This document shows, piece by piece, positions 23,758 to 35,867 of a stretch of 64,000 nt of DNA. Source of the stretch: Tamarix chinensis (Eukaryota; Streptophyta; Magnoliopsida; Caryophyllales; Tamaricaceae). The stretch spans positions 66,609,566 to 66,673,565 of the forward strand of contig CM060174.1 in assembly GCA_030549775.1 (NCBI GenBank), in the 5' to 3' direction. A program made the position numbers and the translations under genes. Position 1 is the first letter of the stretch. Each line of letters opens with the position of its first letter. The notes below the pieces were generated by a model. It ran no database searches, was not told the origin of the DNA, and was given only the letters and a program-made list of their open reading frames with translations.

Positions 23758-23769
23758 GCTGTAGGGCAC

Positions 23770-25815
23770 CCCCAATATATATAGGCAAACTAAATATGTC
23801 ATAATCTATCACCTATGTACCTATTATATATATATATATATTTGCTAATGGTTTAGGCCAAAATTAGTTATAAGTTACCTTTTCCTTAAACTAATTTTTC
23901 CCTTTTCACATCTTTTTTTTTTTCCTATTTACACTTCTCAATGATATTTGAGATCCAACACTAATACATTTTATGCTACTTTATTTAACTCCTTCGATTT
24001 CCGTTTACCTTTTTTTTCGGTTTCTAAAATATTTTTCATTACTTTATAAAAAATAATCACTATTTATATGATTAAAAGGTTACTCAATAAAACTAAAATT
24101 GTTTGTTTATTTTCCTCTTTTTGACGGATGATGTGAGAAAAAACATATAAATATACTAAATATGCTATCATGTATTTATGTTATAACTTATTATTAATGT
24201 AAATTTTTCTTACAATTTACATTTTCTTCAAACAATAAATCTTGTTTTTTCTCATTTTAAGCTTTTCTTTTAATTTGCTACAACAATAATGTTCAAAATA
24301 CACCACTAGCATAGTTTTTTTTTAATGATTTGTTTAACTTTATAATTGTGTGCGCCTATTATTTTAGTTTTTTCAACCGAAACATTTATGTTTTCATGAG
24401 CTATAAATATTTTTAGCCACAACATTAGTCGTCACGAATAGTTTTCTTGAAAAAAAAATTTGGAAGAAAATTTTCTTGCCAAATAAGTTAAGATGAAATT
24501 GATTTGTTTAAAATTACTTATCAAAAGTTAATTTTTTTAGATAAAAAATATTTTAAATAACTATTTTTAATAAATAGCTCTAAAAAATATGAATCTTTAT
24601 TAATACGTCAGCAATGACATCATCCCTCATTTCTTTTTTGTTGCCATTAAGCTTATCGTGGCGATTTATTGTCGCTGATTTTTATTCTACCATGACGACA
24701 TGCTCGTCCTTCTCTTGCGATCTCTATAAGCCCATCTACTTCTTATTCCTTTTACCTCTTGGCTGTTTTTTGTCCAAAATTGTATTCTGAATCAAGTCTT
24801 AATCCTTTTTCCTCTTAATCATTTTGGTATGTTCTCATTTGAATCTTATTGCGTGAGGTTCTTTTCGAGGCAAATAATTGATTGTATAAAATCCCTAGCT
24901 AACGCCATTATACCTCAAATCGTTTGAGTACAACGTGGGGATTTTGGAAGAGCACTTATGTGTTTGCCGAATCGATCCCTCTTTAGCCGAATTTCGCTGT
25001 AAAAACAGTATACATTGTTTTGTCGGTGTTTCTTCCCTTATCTTATTCTAGCGACGTGATTGATGTACGTCAACGATGCAGGACGACCCCGCCAGCCGGA
25101 ACGCTTTTGTTTTTCATATCCGTATGTTTCTTCGTTCAGAAGGACATATAAAAGGATTTGGAGGTATATAAATTATATTTTTTGCTTCTCAAAATTATGC
25201 GGTGCCCGTAAAATATTAATATAGTATCTTTATATTTAAAAAAAGTATTCTTTTATTAAATTATATATAAAAAAATTATTTTAAAAAATTAAAAATCTAT
25301 TTTCTATTTTATCCTTACTTTTGTTTTTTTAATTATATATACATTAAATACTTTATTATTTTTTAATAAAGGATATTAGTATAAATTTAAAACTACTTTT
25401 ATTAATTTATTAAAAAACATATAAAATGATAAAATAATTTTTTATATGGAGAAGATAATATTTTTTAAATTATATGCCAAAGTTTTTATTAATAATATTG
25501 TAAAGATAAATTAGATATTAAAACTGCACCAGAAGTTAGGAAAAAATGTTATACACCCAAATTAAAAACCATATATTTTTTTTCAAATTATGTATATTAG
25601 TACGCTAAATTTATTTTTTATACAGGCTAATAATAATATAAAATATAAGAAAATTAAGGCATAAGGGAGTATTTTTTTTATAATAATAACAATAATAATG
25701 ATGATGATAGACATAATACTAATAATAATTTTATTGTATTTTTTATGCTATGATTTTTTTTATATTGTTATTAATTTATATTACTTAATGATCAATAAAA
25801 GATAAAATTAGTATA

Positions 25816-25818
<3 letters not shown>
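23770..25818. other. No gene seen (AT-rich)
   Basis: AT-rich sequence. Fragments such as ACTCCTTCGATTTCCGT near 23990 resemble one end of a Stowaway-like MITE, without a matching second end. 24600-25140 is less AT-biased but has no family resemblance in any frame. Confidence 0.55.

Positions 25819-25869
<51 letters not shown>
25819..25869. repeat. (AT)n microsatellite
   Basis: About 51 bp of uninterrupted AT dinucleotides. Confidence 0.97.
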
Positions 25870-25872
<3 letters not shown>

Positions 25873-25929
25873 TTAAAAAAAAATGATTTTGTGTTTGGTT
25901 TTAAAATTTGGATGTATAGGTGTAATGTG

Positions 25930-26940
25930 GGCTCGTAAAATATGGAACGTGCTCTACTTGCCGGCAATCATCTTTTTCTGTGACGGCTAAGCGCCGGTGA
26001 AATTCGACCCACGGAGCACAGCAAAGCTGCACCTGCCCGGGGAGGAGGAAGCGGTTGCTGGTTTTGCCGATGATATCTGGATCTGCATGTGCTCTACTTG
26101 CTTGTTTCGTCTTGGTCCAATGATCAGGTTGCTGGAAGTCAGTCTTGACGTGCCGCTGTATGCGCTTTGCATTATGCGACTTTGAACTAATTGATTGTCC
26201 CTACCATCATCCAGATTTAAGATCCATTTCTAGATTATAATATATTAACATGTTTGTCCTGTTTTGCCGAGACTATATATACGATGATGAAGATGATGAT
26301 GATGATGATGTCAGTTCATACGCAAACAAGAACTTAAATGCATCAAGCTTTTGCGGTCCCACCCATTATGCCACCATCGTCATTGTCATGGAGATTGTTG
26401 GTTGCAAAACAAGGTCTTACCCTCATGGAGTTCTCTGTTAACTACTAATGTTAATTGGTTTTGACTATCTAGATGAATTAATTAGAAAGGAATGAATGAA
26501 ATCATAGGTAAATAAAATAATAAAAATAATAGAGAATACTAATTATAAATTTGATCAATTAAAAACAAATCTCCAATCGAATTTCAATTTCAATTTCAAT
26601 TTCAATTACAATATAATTTAATAAATTAATCTATTTTGTATTGAATTTATTTGTTATATCAAAAAAAGTAACAAAAAATTAACTGTTAATCTCGACAACT
26701 AAAAGCCATGTTCTTGAGTTGATATGGAGATTGTTGGTTGCCACTTGCCCTTACTTACCTTGGTCTGTATCAGGACTTTTACGAGAGATGTTATTGATTG
26801 CGTGGAACGCTCTCTATATACTCATCAAAAGTTATATAATATATCCTACTATATTTTGTTTTTTTCTTTAACAGACTCATTAGTCTTTTCACTCAAATAA
26901 TAGTTCTAATAGAAGCATAATATTTGACTTTCACAATCAA
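25930..26940 (+). repeat. LRR-locus upstream block, copy 1
   Basis: Homologous, with indels, to 38505-39180 upstream of LRR gene B and in part to 41930-42062 upstream of gene C. Shared landmarks are ATCTGGATCTGCA(T/C)GTG at about 26080, CATTATGCGACTTTGAAC at about 26170, AGCTTTTGCGGTCCCA at about 26346, and a GTTATTGATTGCGTGGAAC segment near 26800. No LRR gene follows; LINE 2 begins just downstream. With the relic promoter at 34.3-34.5 kb this marks a third, damaged copy of the locus. Part of the block (ATGGAGATTGTTGGTTGC) is itself duplicated at about 26388 and 26724. Confidence 0.75.
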
Positions 26941-27064
26941 TGGAGTGCTAGGATTAGGAGCGGAAGAGAGTTTAATTGGTGTAAGGCCTTTTATGACAAA
27001 AAAACATGGTTAAACTACATGCTCAAGCTCCTCGAGCAGTGCAAAAGACCAGAGATGGCAGTAC

Positions 27065-28233
27065 ATGGGAAAGCAAACGACAGGGGTAACGAAGATAGGA
27101 GGTAGGGATATGGAAGAGACTGTCAGAAGAAGGAAGTTTATTCAGAACACTGAGTTTATGTGTGGGGCGAGGGGCAGCAGTGTAGGGAGGAAAGAAGGAA
27201 ACTCAAAGGGAGAGGATCGAGGACAGAAAGGTGTTTCAAAGGATGCAAGTGGGAGTGCTTACGGAAGTCTATGGGCAGACAGGCAAGGAAGAAAGGATGA
27301 TGAGTTTAGTGTGAGTCCAGGGAGTACGCGAGGGGTAGAGGATAGGGGGCAGTGCGTAGGGCAGACAGGGGATGATGGCTATGAGGTCTACAATAAGGCT
27401 GGAAGTAGTAGGGGACTGGGGAGGGCGGTAGAGGCTGGAAAAAGCCCGGTGGCAGGCGAAAGTCAAAGGGCGGCGGGGGAAGAGTGGGGAGATAAATATC
27501 TGCTGTTGGATATTATTAACAGGAGAGCAACTTAAGTCGTGGGGGAGGAGAGTGTGGTCGACGTGCAGGTGCTCATAGGTGATTTTAAAGTGAGACTGCA
27601 GGAAAAGGAGAAGGGCGAGAGTCGGCTGAGTTGTGGACACGCGGTTGTCCAAGGTGCGAATGATGTTTCGTGGGAAAGGGTGGGAACCGGGGAATGCTGG
27701 AAAGCGCACAAGGGGTGGGAACAGAGGAAGAAGAACATGAAATTTGTAGGAGGGAGGAGGTGGAGGAGAGTAAAGAAGGAGGAGAGGGTCTTGAAGAAGA
27801 AGGGGAGTCGGGGTCTGAAAACACAAAGCTAGCGGGAGTGGACCATGACTTCGAAGGAGAAGCACGATTGATTAATAGCTGGAGGAGGAACACTGAGGGT
27901 AGAAATCGATTCGAATGTTTATTGGGAGAGTCAAGCTTGGATCCACACAATGAAGAGGAGGAGGAAGGGGAGGCTTCATGTGATTCTTCAAAAGAACTGC
28001 CACTGGGGTTTGAAAATGTTTCCCCGAGGGTAAATAAGAAAGCGGGTGGGGTGGAAAAGGAGCAAGTAGGAAATGTGACGGAGTCTACGGTGGGAGATGA
28101 GTGGGCCGAGGTAGAAGAAACTTGGAAGTTTGGTAAGGGAATTGGGCTTCGGTATAAGGAGGAAAGTTTGTGTAAAGAGAGATTGTTTAGTCTAAGAAGG
28201 AGCCAGAAAAAGATTAAGAGTAGGAAGATCTGA
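27065..28233 (+). pseudogene. LINE 2 ORF1 (RRM missing)
   Basis: Gly/Arg/Glu-rich frame opening at 27065. A stop at 27533-27535 and a frameshift near 27800 break it, and it then runs to 28233. The distal part shares DH-FEGE-RLI, PLGFENV, TWKFGKGIGL and LRRSQKKI blocks with LINE 1. No RRM, zinc knuckle or coiled coil could be identified. ORF2 begins 36 bp after it. Confidence 0.7.
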
Positions 28234-28269
28234 CGAGGATTGTAGTGGGCAAAAGGCGAGGCCAATTTT

Positions 28270-31200
28270 ATGATAATTGTTAGTTGGAATGTTAGGGGGA
28301 TTGGAGCTTGGGGTAAAATATCTAGTATTAATGGAGTGTTAGATAGGGAAAGACCGTGGGTCTGTGGGATGGTTGAAACAAAATACCAGTCATTGTAGGA
28401 GGCTTGGAAAAAGAAGGTTTGGAGAAATCACGTGATCGAATGGAGAGACTCGGTGGCTCAAGGTAGAAGTGGAGGGCTGATTATCGGCTGGGATACGCAA
28501 TTTATTTCGTTGGTTAACTTTAGAAGCGAAAATAGATGGATCCTGATCGAAGGCCTCCTAGGGCCGCAGGCTTTTGATTGTGGGGTTTTGCTTATATATG
28601 GGCCTTCAGATACAAGAGAAAGGAAGGTTTTATGGGAGGAGTTATGGGATGTTGGCCAACTATGCGATAGACCATTATTAGTTATGGGGACTTCAACGAG
28701 GTTAGAGGCCCGAATGAGAGAAAAGGGGGATGGATTGATCACAACAGCGTTGACGCATTCAATGGGTGGATTGATATGATGGGCCTTATTGACTTTAAGC
28801 CAAATAACATGAAGTTCTCATGGCAGAGGGCAGACTCAACTAGTTTACTGGACAGATTTATTGTTAGTCCGGCTTGGTTATCTGCGTTCCCGAGGATCTC
28901 ATGTCAAGGGCTAGAAAGATCTCTCTCAGATCATAATCCAATCAGTCTCAAAGAAGAGCCTAGAGGAGGGGGGGAAGAAGTCATTTCGTGTCTGGGATAT
29001 GTGGTTCTCTCATCCCAAGTTTTGAGGCTTTGTTGCAGAATGTTGGAACAAGCTGGAAGGGGCATGTTGTCAAAGCAAGTTAAAGGAGATAAAGGGGTCG
29101 TTGTGTAAATGGAATAAAGAGGTGTTTGGGGATGTCGAGTCAAGGATTAAGTCTTTTGAAGAGGAATTAAAGAGGGTGGATAGGATAGTGAATGAAGGCG
29201 CCCCACATGATGTTGATCTAGCTAGAAGGGCCGCCTTGCACGTGCAACTATGGAAATGGCATAGGAGGAAAGAAGAGTATTGGCAGTAGGTGTCCAGGAT
29301 CATAGGCTTTAAAGACGGAGACAGAAATACGAGATTCTTTCACACAACAGCTACTGTAAGGAATAAGAGAGCTACCATCAGTAGATTGGTAGTAGAGGGC
29401 CAGGAGGTGTCAGATCTAGAAGGAATAAAAGATGGAATAGTGTCTTTCTTCAAAAAACTGTATGAGAAACCTGATCTTCCACAGGTGAGCATTTCTGCCG
29501 ACGGGTTCTAGAGATTATCAAGAGAGCAGAGCCAGGGGATGGATAGAATACCTAGCAGGGAAAAGATACACAAGGCGGTCTGGTCGTTTGATCCGGACAA
29601 AGCACCTGGGTATGATGGTTATCATATGGGATTTATCAGGAAGATGTGGGTTGTTATTGGGGGGAGTTCACCGATTCTGTTTTAGAGTTCTTTAGGACAA
29701 GCAGGCTACCCCGGGCACTCAACACTACTCTGATCTCATTGATCCCCAAGGTAGAGGAAGCGGAAGAAGTTCATCAATTCAGGCCCATCAGCTTAGTGGG
29801 ATGCATATATAAGGTGATCTCAAAAATTATGGCTCAAAAATTGAAGCAGGTGGTCAGGGTATTGGTTAGTGACTCTCAAGCGGCTTTTATAAAAGGAAGA
29901 AGCATCCTGGACGGGGCTTTGATAGCCAATGAGATAGTTCAGTGGATAAAGAAGAAGAAAGGAGCGAAAGGAGTAATGATAAAGCTGGACTTTCAAAAGG
30001 CATATGACAACATCATATGGGATTTTGTGGATAACATCCTCAGCATTATGGGGTTCGGGAAGGTATTCAGAGGATGGATTTGGGAGAGCATCACGACACC
30101 AAGAATCTTGATTCTTATTAATGGAGTACTGTCAGAACCTTTCGAGATGGGTAGGGGGATAAGAAAGGGGATCCTATCTCTCCTTTTCTGTTTGTTTTAG
30201 CTGTGGAGGCATTCACTCAGCTCATTAGAAGAGGCGTGGAGAAAGAACTTCTTCAGGGGCTTACAGTGGGAAGGGACAGGTGTGTGGTCACTCATCTACA
30301 GTTTGCGGACGACACGATGGTATTCTGTGGGGAGTCTTTGGAGAGCATAAGAAACTGGAGAAGGCTTATAGACTACTTCTTCTTATTGTCAGGCCTGTGG
30401 GTCAATTTTGAAAAAATGAAACTTATTGGTCTAGGCATGTACACATGTTTTCAACAAGAGGCGGCAGGAATTATGGGGTGCAAGGTTGGAACGCTACCTA
30501 TGAGTTATCTTGGTCTTCCTTTGGGAGAAAATGCAAGTAGGAAGGAAGTGTGGAAGCCGGTAGTGGAAAAGATTAAGAAGAGACTAGCGGGATGGAAGAC
30601 AAGAGTTCTATCAAGAGCAGGGAGGCTGATTCTGATCAAGAGTGTGCTCAACAGTTTACCGTTGTATTACATGAGCTTATTTAAAGTCCCTAAGGGTGTG
30701 GTCAAGGAGATCATTAGTATCTAGAGAAACTTTTTCTGGAGTAGTAGAGGAGGAAGGAAAGCTTTGCCACTAGTCAAATGGGAGGTGATTCAGAAACCCA
30801 AAGCCTTAGGGGGGTTGGGTGTTGGGGACTTGGTGATGAGAAATAGTGCTCTACTCTTCAAATGGTGGTGGAGGTACTACACAGTCGAGGGAGTGACATG
30901 GAAGAGCATTATTTCTTTGATCTATCCAAACGATCACTTTGGCTACATAGAGACTCCATAGCACAACAAAGGATGGACACCTTGGAGAGACATTGCCAAC
31001 ATAGGTTGCGAACTTCAGAATACTACTCTAGGGCTAAAGGTCGAGCTGGGAGACGGGAAAAAGGTCAGCTTCTAGCGCGATGACTGGATAGGGCAGGGAG
31101 TTTTAAGGAGTCGCTTCCCCAGGCTTTATTCGGTATCGGATCAACAAGACGATAAAGTGGCGGACATGGGAAAACGGGATGGAGCACGATGGATGTGGAA

Positions 31201-31913
31201 CCTGAAGTGGCGAAAAGCCCTTTTCGTATGGAAAGAGGACCAAGCAGAGCAACTGAGAATAACCATTCAGCGGTTTCATCTAAGCATGAGTAGAGAGGAT
31301 ATGATCAGATGGGAGGCGAAAATATCGGTACCTTTTCTGTGAGATCGCTCTGTCGGGTTAGGTACCAAAGGATAGGTGAGGTGGGCCAGAACCCAAGAAG
31401 CTCAAGTTTAATGTGGTGTAGTGTGGCCCCACCACAGATGGCACTTTTGTCCTGGCTTACGGTTCAGAATAGACTCAACACCAAAGACAGACTGGTTCGG
31501 ATGCACATTATTGGAGAATCGGAGGCAAGTTATTTGTTTTGTCAGGTAGAGAAGGAGATGAGCGACCATATTTTTATACACTGTAAAGTGACGGGGAGAC
31601 TTTGGTATGATCTATGCAAATGGATCGGGTGCGAATGGGTAATGCCAGAGACAATGAACAAGAATGCATTGGCTTGGCTAGGGGTCCGGAACAGAGGGAG
31701 GGGAAAAGTCATTTGCTAGGTAGCTTTTTTTGCTATCACTGGCTCCATTTGGGAATCCAGGAATAAGGTGGTTTTTGACAATCAAGAGTTTGCGTCAATT
31801 GGATGCTCATGACTATCAAGATGAGAGTTGGCTTTTGGTTGAAATATAGCAGTAAGAAGTTCCCATATAGTATAGAGGAGTTAGTGCATAATATGCAAGT
31901 TTTCTTAGATTAG
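28270..31913 (+). pseudogene. LINE 2 ORF2 (endonuclease/reverse transcriptase), broken
   Basis: Opens with ATG at 28270, giving MIIVSWNVRGIGAWGK, an APE-type endonuclease start. FNEVRGPNERKGGW (after a frameshift near 28690) and SLSDHNPIS follow. Reverse transcriptase blocks are DKAPGYDGYHMGF (about 29597), FRPISLVGCIYKVISK (about 29779), KGVMIKLDFQKAYDN (about 29967) and the active site FADDTMVF at 30302-30325. Unlike LINE 1 the catalytic Asp pair is intact. A C-terminal zinc-type motif LFCQVEKEMSDHIFIHC lies near 31530-31590. Stops at about 28396, 29287, 29508 and 30722 and several frameshifts inactivate it. No RNase H domain was recognised. Confidence 0.88.
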
Positions 31914-31996
31914 GAGTTCTCTTTCCTTAGCCTTTTTTGGCCCCCGAAGGTGTCTTTGGCACTTCTCGATCCTTGTTATGAATTATCAAATAAAAA

Positions 31997-34245
31997 ACTA
32001 CCTTTAGTTAAGTTTTTGGTTAAATGAAAAAGGTGACTAGATAAAATATAATTTTAATTTTAGGTATATAACAAATGATAACAAATGAATAGTTGGATGA
32101 TAATTAATAGTTAGACCGTTAATTATATTTACTTTTAGGTAACTGAGTTGTAAAAACGTCTAATAATGGTCATTTTTTTGGAAAAAATAACAAATGATTT
32201 CTAAAATTATAAAAATCTATTATACAGTATAAAAAAATTTTAGAAACCCAAATAAGAAAAATGATTGGACATTGAAGTTTATTTGAAGCTTGATAGATAA
32301 AAAAATCAAGTGAAAACAATAAAATTTAATAAGTCATGAAAATACGTTTATTAGCTAACACAATAAATGAATAATGAATGGTTCACATTGATAAAGATTT
32401 AACAACTTGAAAGGAATGAATGAATCACTAATGACTCGAAAGGATAGATGAACTCAAAAATATTTAAGGAATGATTTATGAGTTTTGAATGAATCAAAAT
32501 GGGCGAAAATGATAAGATTTAAAAAAACTGCATAAAACAATTTTTTTATTATAAAATAATGAGGTGAATAACAAAAAGTTTGAATTTGCTACGAATGGAG
32601 AGGAAATCAATAATAGAATTTGTAGAAACATACTATACTACGCGTCTTATATGATCAGATAATTAGAGTCTAATTATGTAAACGGATTGATTATTCCCAT
32701 ATATGTATCCATACCCTATAAAAATATATGTTTCTTTATTTAAACAGGGTTCTACTAATAAATTCATATTTATATTTATCGGATATATATTATCCGATAG
32801 ATACTTCATTCACCTGCTAATGAAAATTATTTATCGAACAAATCCTTTACCTGATGAATAAACCCATTTAGAATTAAACTAAATTACAATGTTGACGTAA
32901 ATATTATACTATATATATTTCAAACTTAAAAATAAAAGGGTAATTATATATTGAATAAATAAATATAGATATGAATATAAGTATAGGTATTAGTAGGAAT
33001 ATAAGTATCATTTATCCGTATCCATATCTAAATCAATTAAGTAGTTTCTTCCATTTTCCATATCTGTTGATATACATCTATTCAAATATCTATTAGATTT
33101 TAAGTAAAATTCACCTTATTCGCATTTGTAAGTATAGAAAAGGCGGGTATTACAATAAGTGTAAAAATAAGGCAGTACCCATCTTCGGACACCATATCGG
33201 GGCTTAGGGCGGTCACCAAACATACCACTTCATCACTATTGACTTGTGGGAGCGACAAGAAATACTCCATTAGAGAATTCAAACATATATGCATCTTGGT
33301 ACAGTGGCTACGTTTATTCTTTTATAACCATTTTTGGACCCTCTCAAAAAACATTTGTCTCACATGTGGGATCGTCCGGAATTTTTTTACATCAAGGAAA
33401 TTTTCGCCTGCGAATTATGATTAAGCTGTGAAAATTTGATGTAGATGTAGAACATGCGCCGCGCGCGGTCATATATATGTAAACACTAATGATATCCCAA
33501 AAATATTTAAAAAATAAAAAAAAAACTCTCAATTAATCAAAACATTTAAATCTTGTTTAATGTAGACTTTCAAGAGATGTAATGCTGACCACGTGGGAAC
33601 CCATCCAAATACATAGGTAAAATTGGAGATGTTATCAAGTGAACGAGGTGTACCACGTCAATTTTTTTTAATGTGATGTATCGAGTTTCATATAATAAAA
33701 TAAAGATGTTCTTATAATGGAATATGTAGTGTTGTGTGAATTTTTTTATTTTTTAAATTAATAATTTTATTTTTATATAAACTTTAGAGCAGCTTTATAT
33801 AAAGAAGATAGTGTTTTTGAATAATAAAAAGAATATTTTTTTCATAATCTTCTAACATGAAGATTTTTTAGACACATCACTATTTACTTTAATATAAAAA
33901 AAAATTTGTTTCACTACATCAAATAACTCGATTTACTATACAAATGGTTTCTTTATTATACGAAAATAGTCTTAAATTTATAATAAATTAAAATTATAAG
34001 CCAAAAATTTTAAATTTGTATAAAAGTATTCATTTTTATTATATAAAATTATTTCCTTTATTATATGAAAATAGGCGCACCACATTAGAAAATGAGGTGG
34101 CGCACCATAATCGCCCAATAATTATTCATAAAATTACGACCTCACAACTATAGTAAAAAAAATTACATCATCATGAATACTCTCTCAGAGTCTCCCTAAA
34201 AGGCTATAGAGGTTTTGTTGGAAAAACAGGTCAAGGCTGCCGTCA
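31997..34245. other. No gene seen (AT-rich)
   Basis: AT-rich sequence with a palindromic GGATATATATTATCC near 32781 and repeated TATCCGTATCCATAT-type words near 32960-33080, possibly MITE debris. Short overlapping frames near 33240-33430 have no recognisable product. Confidence 0.5.
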
Positions 34246-34246
34246 G

Positions 34247-34292
<46 letters not shown>
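34246..34292. repeat. (TAA)n microsatellite
   Basis: About 47 bp of TAA/ATA repeats just upstream of the relic LRR promoter. A shorter (AAT)n tract stands at the comparable place (about 39148-39173) upstream of gene B. Confidence 0.9.
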
Positions 34293-34293
<1 letters not shown>

Positions 34294-34511
34294 CTGCACG
34301 TAGCACACATAAGGGAGTAATATATGAAATAGTCGTCTCGTAATCCTTATCTGTCGGCGTAGGATGGCTGAAAAAGGAAACAACCAATTATTTCAATGTT
34401 TTGACCATGCATGTCCAAATTGACCCGTGCTTAGCTCATATTTCATCTGCGTCTGCCTGCCGCTTGCATAAAATCCTTTATATACCAGCTTTCCTATGTG
34501 CCCTTTCTCGT
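34293..34511 (+). promoter_or_regulatory. Relic LRR promoter with no gene behind it
   Basis: Homologous to the gene B promoter (39445-39690). Shared elements are CACGTAGCAC, AATCCTTATCT, CAATGTTTTGACCATGC (W-box 34401-34406), a further TTGACC at 34420-34425, CTGCCTGC-GCTTGCA, and the TATA box TTTATATACC at 34478-34487 followed by AGCTT-CC. Homology stops about 25-30 bp past the TATA box, near the expected transcription start. What follows is AT-rich sequence with no LRR coding remnant. Confidence 0.75.
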
Positions 34512-35599
34512 GGGGAAATTTCTTTGTACTTAGTTTAGATAAAATTAATAGAATAAAAATTAAAATAATCTTAAAATATGAAGTTCTAAGTATAAAATAT
34601 TATCCACATATAATTATATTTATATGTGCATCGAATTATACATAAATGTACAGGTAATATTTTCTATATATCTATATATATTGGGATACAAAAAAAAATA
34701 GACTAAATACCAAAAATTTTGACTTCCTAGCCGTCACCTCTAGTGACCCTCGCTCGCAAATGTTTTTCCTATCCTAGAGTTTTGCTTCTTTTCACATAGA
34801 AGAATGTTTCATGTTCTCATTCAACCCTTGGTTTGAAGGTTCGACACCTACATCTATGGTTGTAACATCCAAAAGAAAACCTTGAACTATTGTTTTTTCC
34901 TCAACATACCCAAGGAACAATAACTCCATTTGGTTGTTTACTAGATTTGTTCAAATTTAGCATCCTATATCTGATGGTTCCTGATGGGTCTTGTGTAGAA
35001 ATCTATTTTGATTTTTCTTATCTTAGATCTAAAAGATTTTGGGGCTGAGTGTTTGATTTGCATAGTTTTTTTTAGATGTGGGTTGTCTTGTGTCATTGTC
35101 GTTGCTTGATGGTTAATGCTCCTTGTTCTTCTTTAGCTCAAATCTCATATTTGAAATTTGAGTTGAGCATCGCTCTTGGAGGTGAATTTTTGTTCATGTA
35201 ATATTCTTTAGCTTTACTTGATTTGTGCTCAATTTTTTTTAGCCAAAAAAGTTTGGCTATTCCTTATATCAATTGTTACATGTTTGATTTTTAATCTTGA
35301 TTACACCAATTTTGTTTTAGATATGTTTATCTTTGCTTATATATGTTTGAATTTTGGAATGAGAAATCGAGGAAAATTTGAGGCAATGGATTTGCTTAGT
35401 TTTTCATAGATTTGTTTTTAATTTTCTCAATGTTGCTTTGTTCATTGTTGTTATTAGGACTAAATATGTGATTCAATAATGATGGAGCATGTGTTATATA
35501 GTTTGATCGAGAACTACGAGGGTTTAACTCTATCATACTTTTTATTAGCCTGATTTGTGACTCTATGTTTCGATAATGTTCTTTGATTCTATTTGGCTT
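34512..35599. other. No gene seen
   Basis: Sequence occupying the place where LRR coding sequence would be expected. Short frames only, with no LRR motif, TE protein or RNA recognised. Confidence 0.5.
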
Positions 35600-35867
35600 T
35601 TAAAATTTGATTTTTTAATAATGGTTCTAGATAAAAAAAAAATTATTAAAGGTGAGTTTTAATAATAATTTTGGCTAGGAATCATTATTAAAAGTGAGAT
35701 TTTATAATGGTTCAAGCTAGGAACTACTATTAAAAGTCTACCATCAGTATGTTTTTAGGGGATATTGATAATATTTTTGGAACCATTATTCAAACTTTAA
35801 TAGTGGTTGAAAAATCATTATCTAACCCCAAAAATAAATATTATTAAAACCTATTTTCATGGTAGTG
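35600..35867. mobile_element. 3' end of a third CACTA-like element
   Basis: Repeated words AATAATGGTT / TTAATAGTGG / ATTATTAAAA in both orientations lead to the end CCTATTTTCATGGTAGTG at 35850-35867. Its reverse complement CACTACCATGAAAATAGG is a canonical CACTA terminus. The matching left end was not found, so the element is truncated or its other end has diverged. Confidence 0.6.

Larger units (their letters stand above)
17335..23769. mobile_element. Non-autonomous CACTA element (CACTA-2) with target duplication
   Basis: Starts CACTATAAGAAATTGG at 17338. It ends, once the hAT insertion and its target duplication are removed, GTTTGCTGTAGGG at 23766. Three-base CAC duplications flank it (17335-17337, 23767-23769), the expected CACTA size. 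Both ends are packed with subterminal copies of AGCGACCAA / TTGGTCGCTA: 17360-17490 at the left and 22600-23020 at the right. The final base pair deviates (TAGGG instead of TAGTG). A GC-richer leader-like block lies at 17840-18230. No transposase motifs were found in any frame, so it would depend on another element. Net length is about 5.7 kb. Confidence 0.85.
26945..31996 (+). mobile_element. L1-type LINE 2, 5'-truncated relative of LINE 1, inactive
   Basis: Same order as LINE 1 (ORF1 C-terminal part, ORF2) and clearly better preserved. The region that holds the RRM in LINE 1 is missing: only about 1.3 kb precedes the ORF1 end, versus about 2.3 kb from the RRM in LINE 1. This fits 5' truncation during target-primed reverse transcription. 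The 3' end is an A/T-rich tail near 31980-31996. Target duplications were not resolved, so both edges are approximate. It sits inside the damaged LRR-locus copy. Confidence 0.85.

Noticed and set aside
27269..28265. Minus-strand frames of 198 and 226 codons opposite LINE 2 ORF1
   Set aside because: Shadows of the purine-rich ORF1; Ser/Pro-rich low complexity without start context or homology.
33239..33431. Overlapping 61-codon frames, possible gene fragment
   Set aside because: No recognisable domain in either frame, and the two frames overlap. Insufficient evidence.
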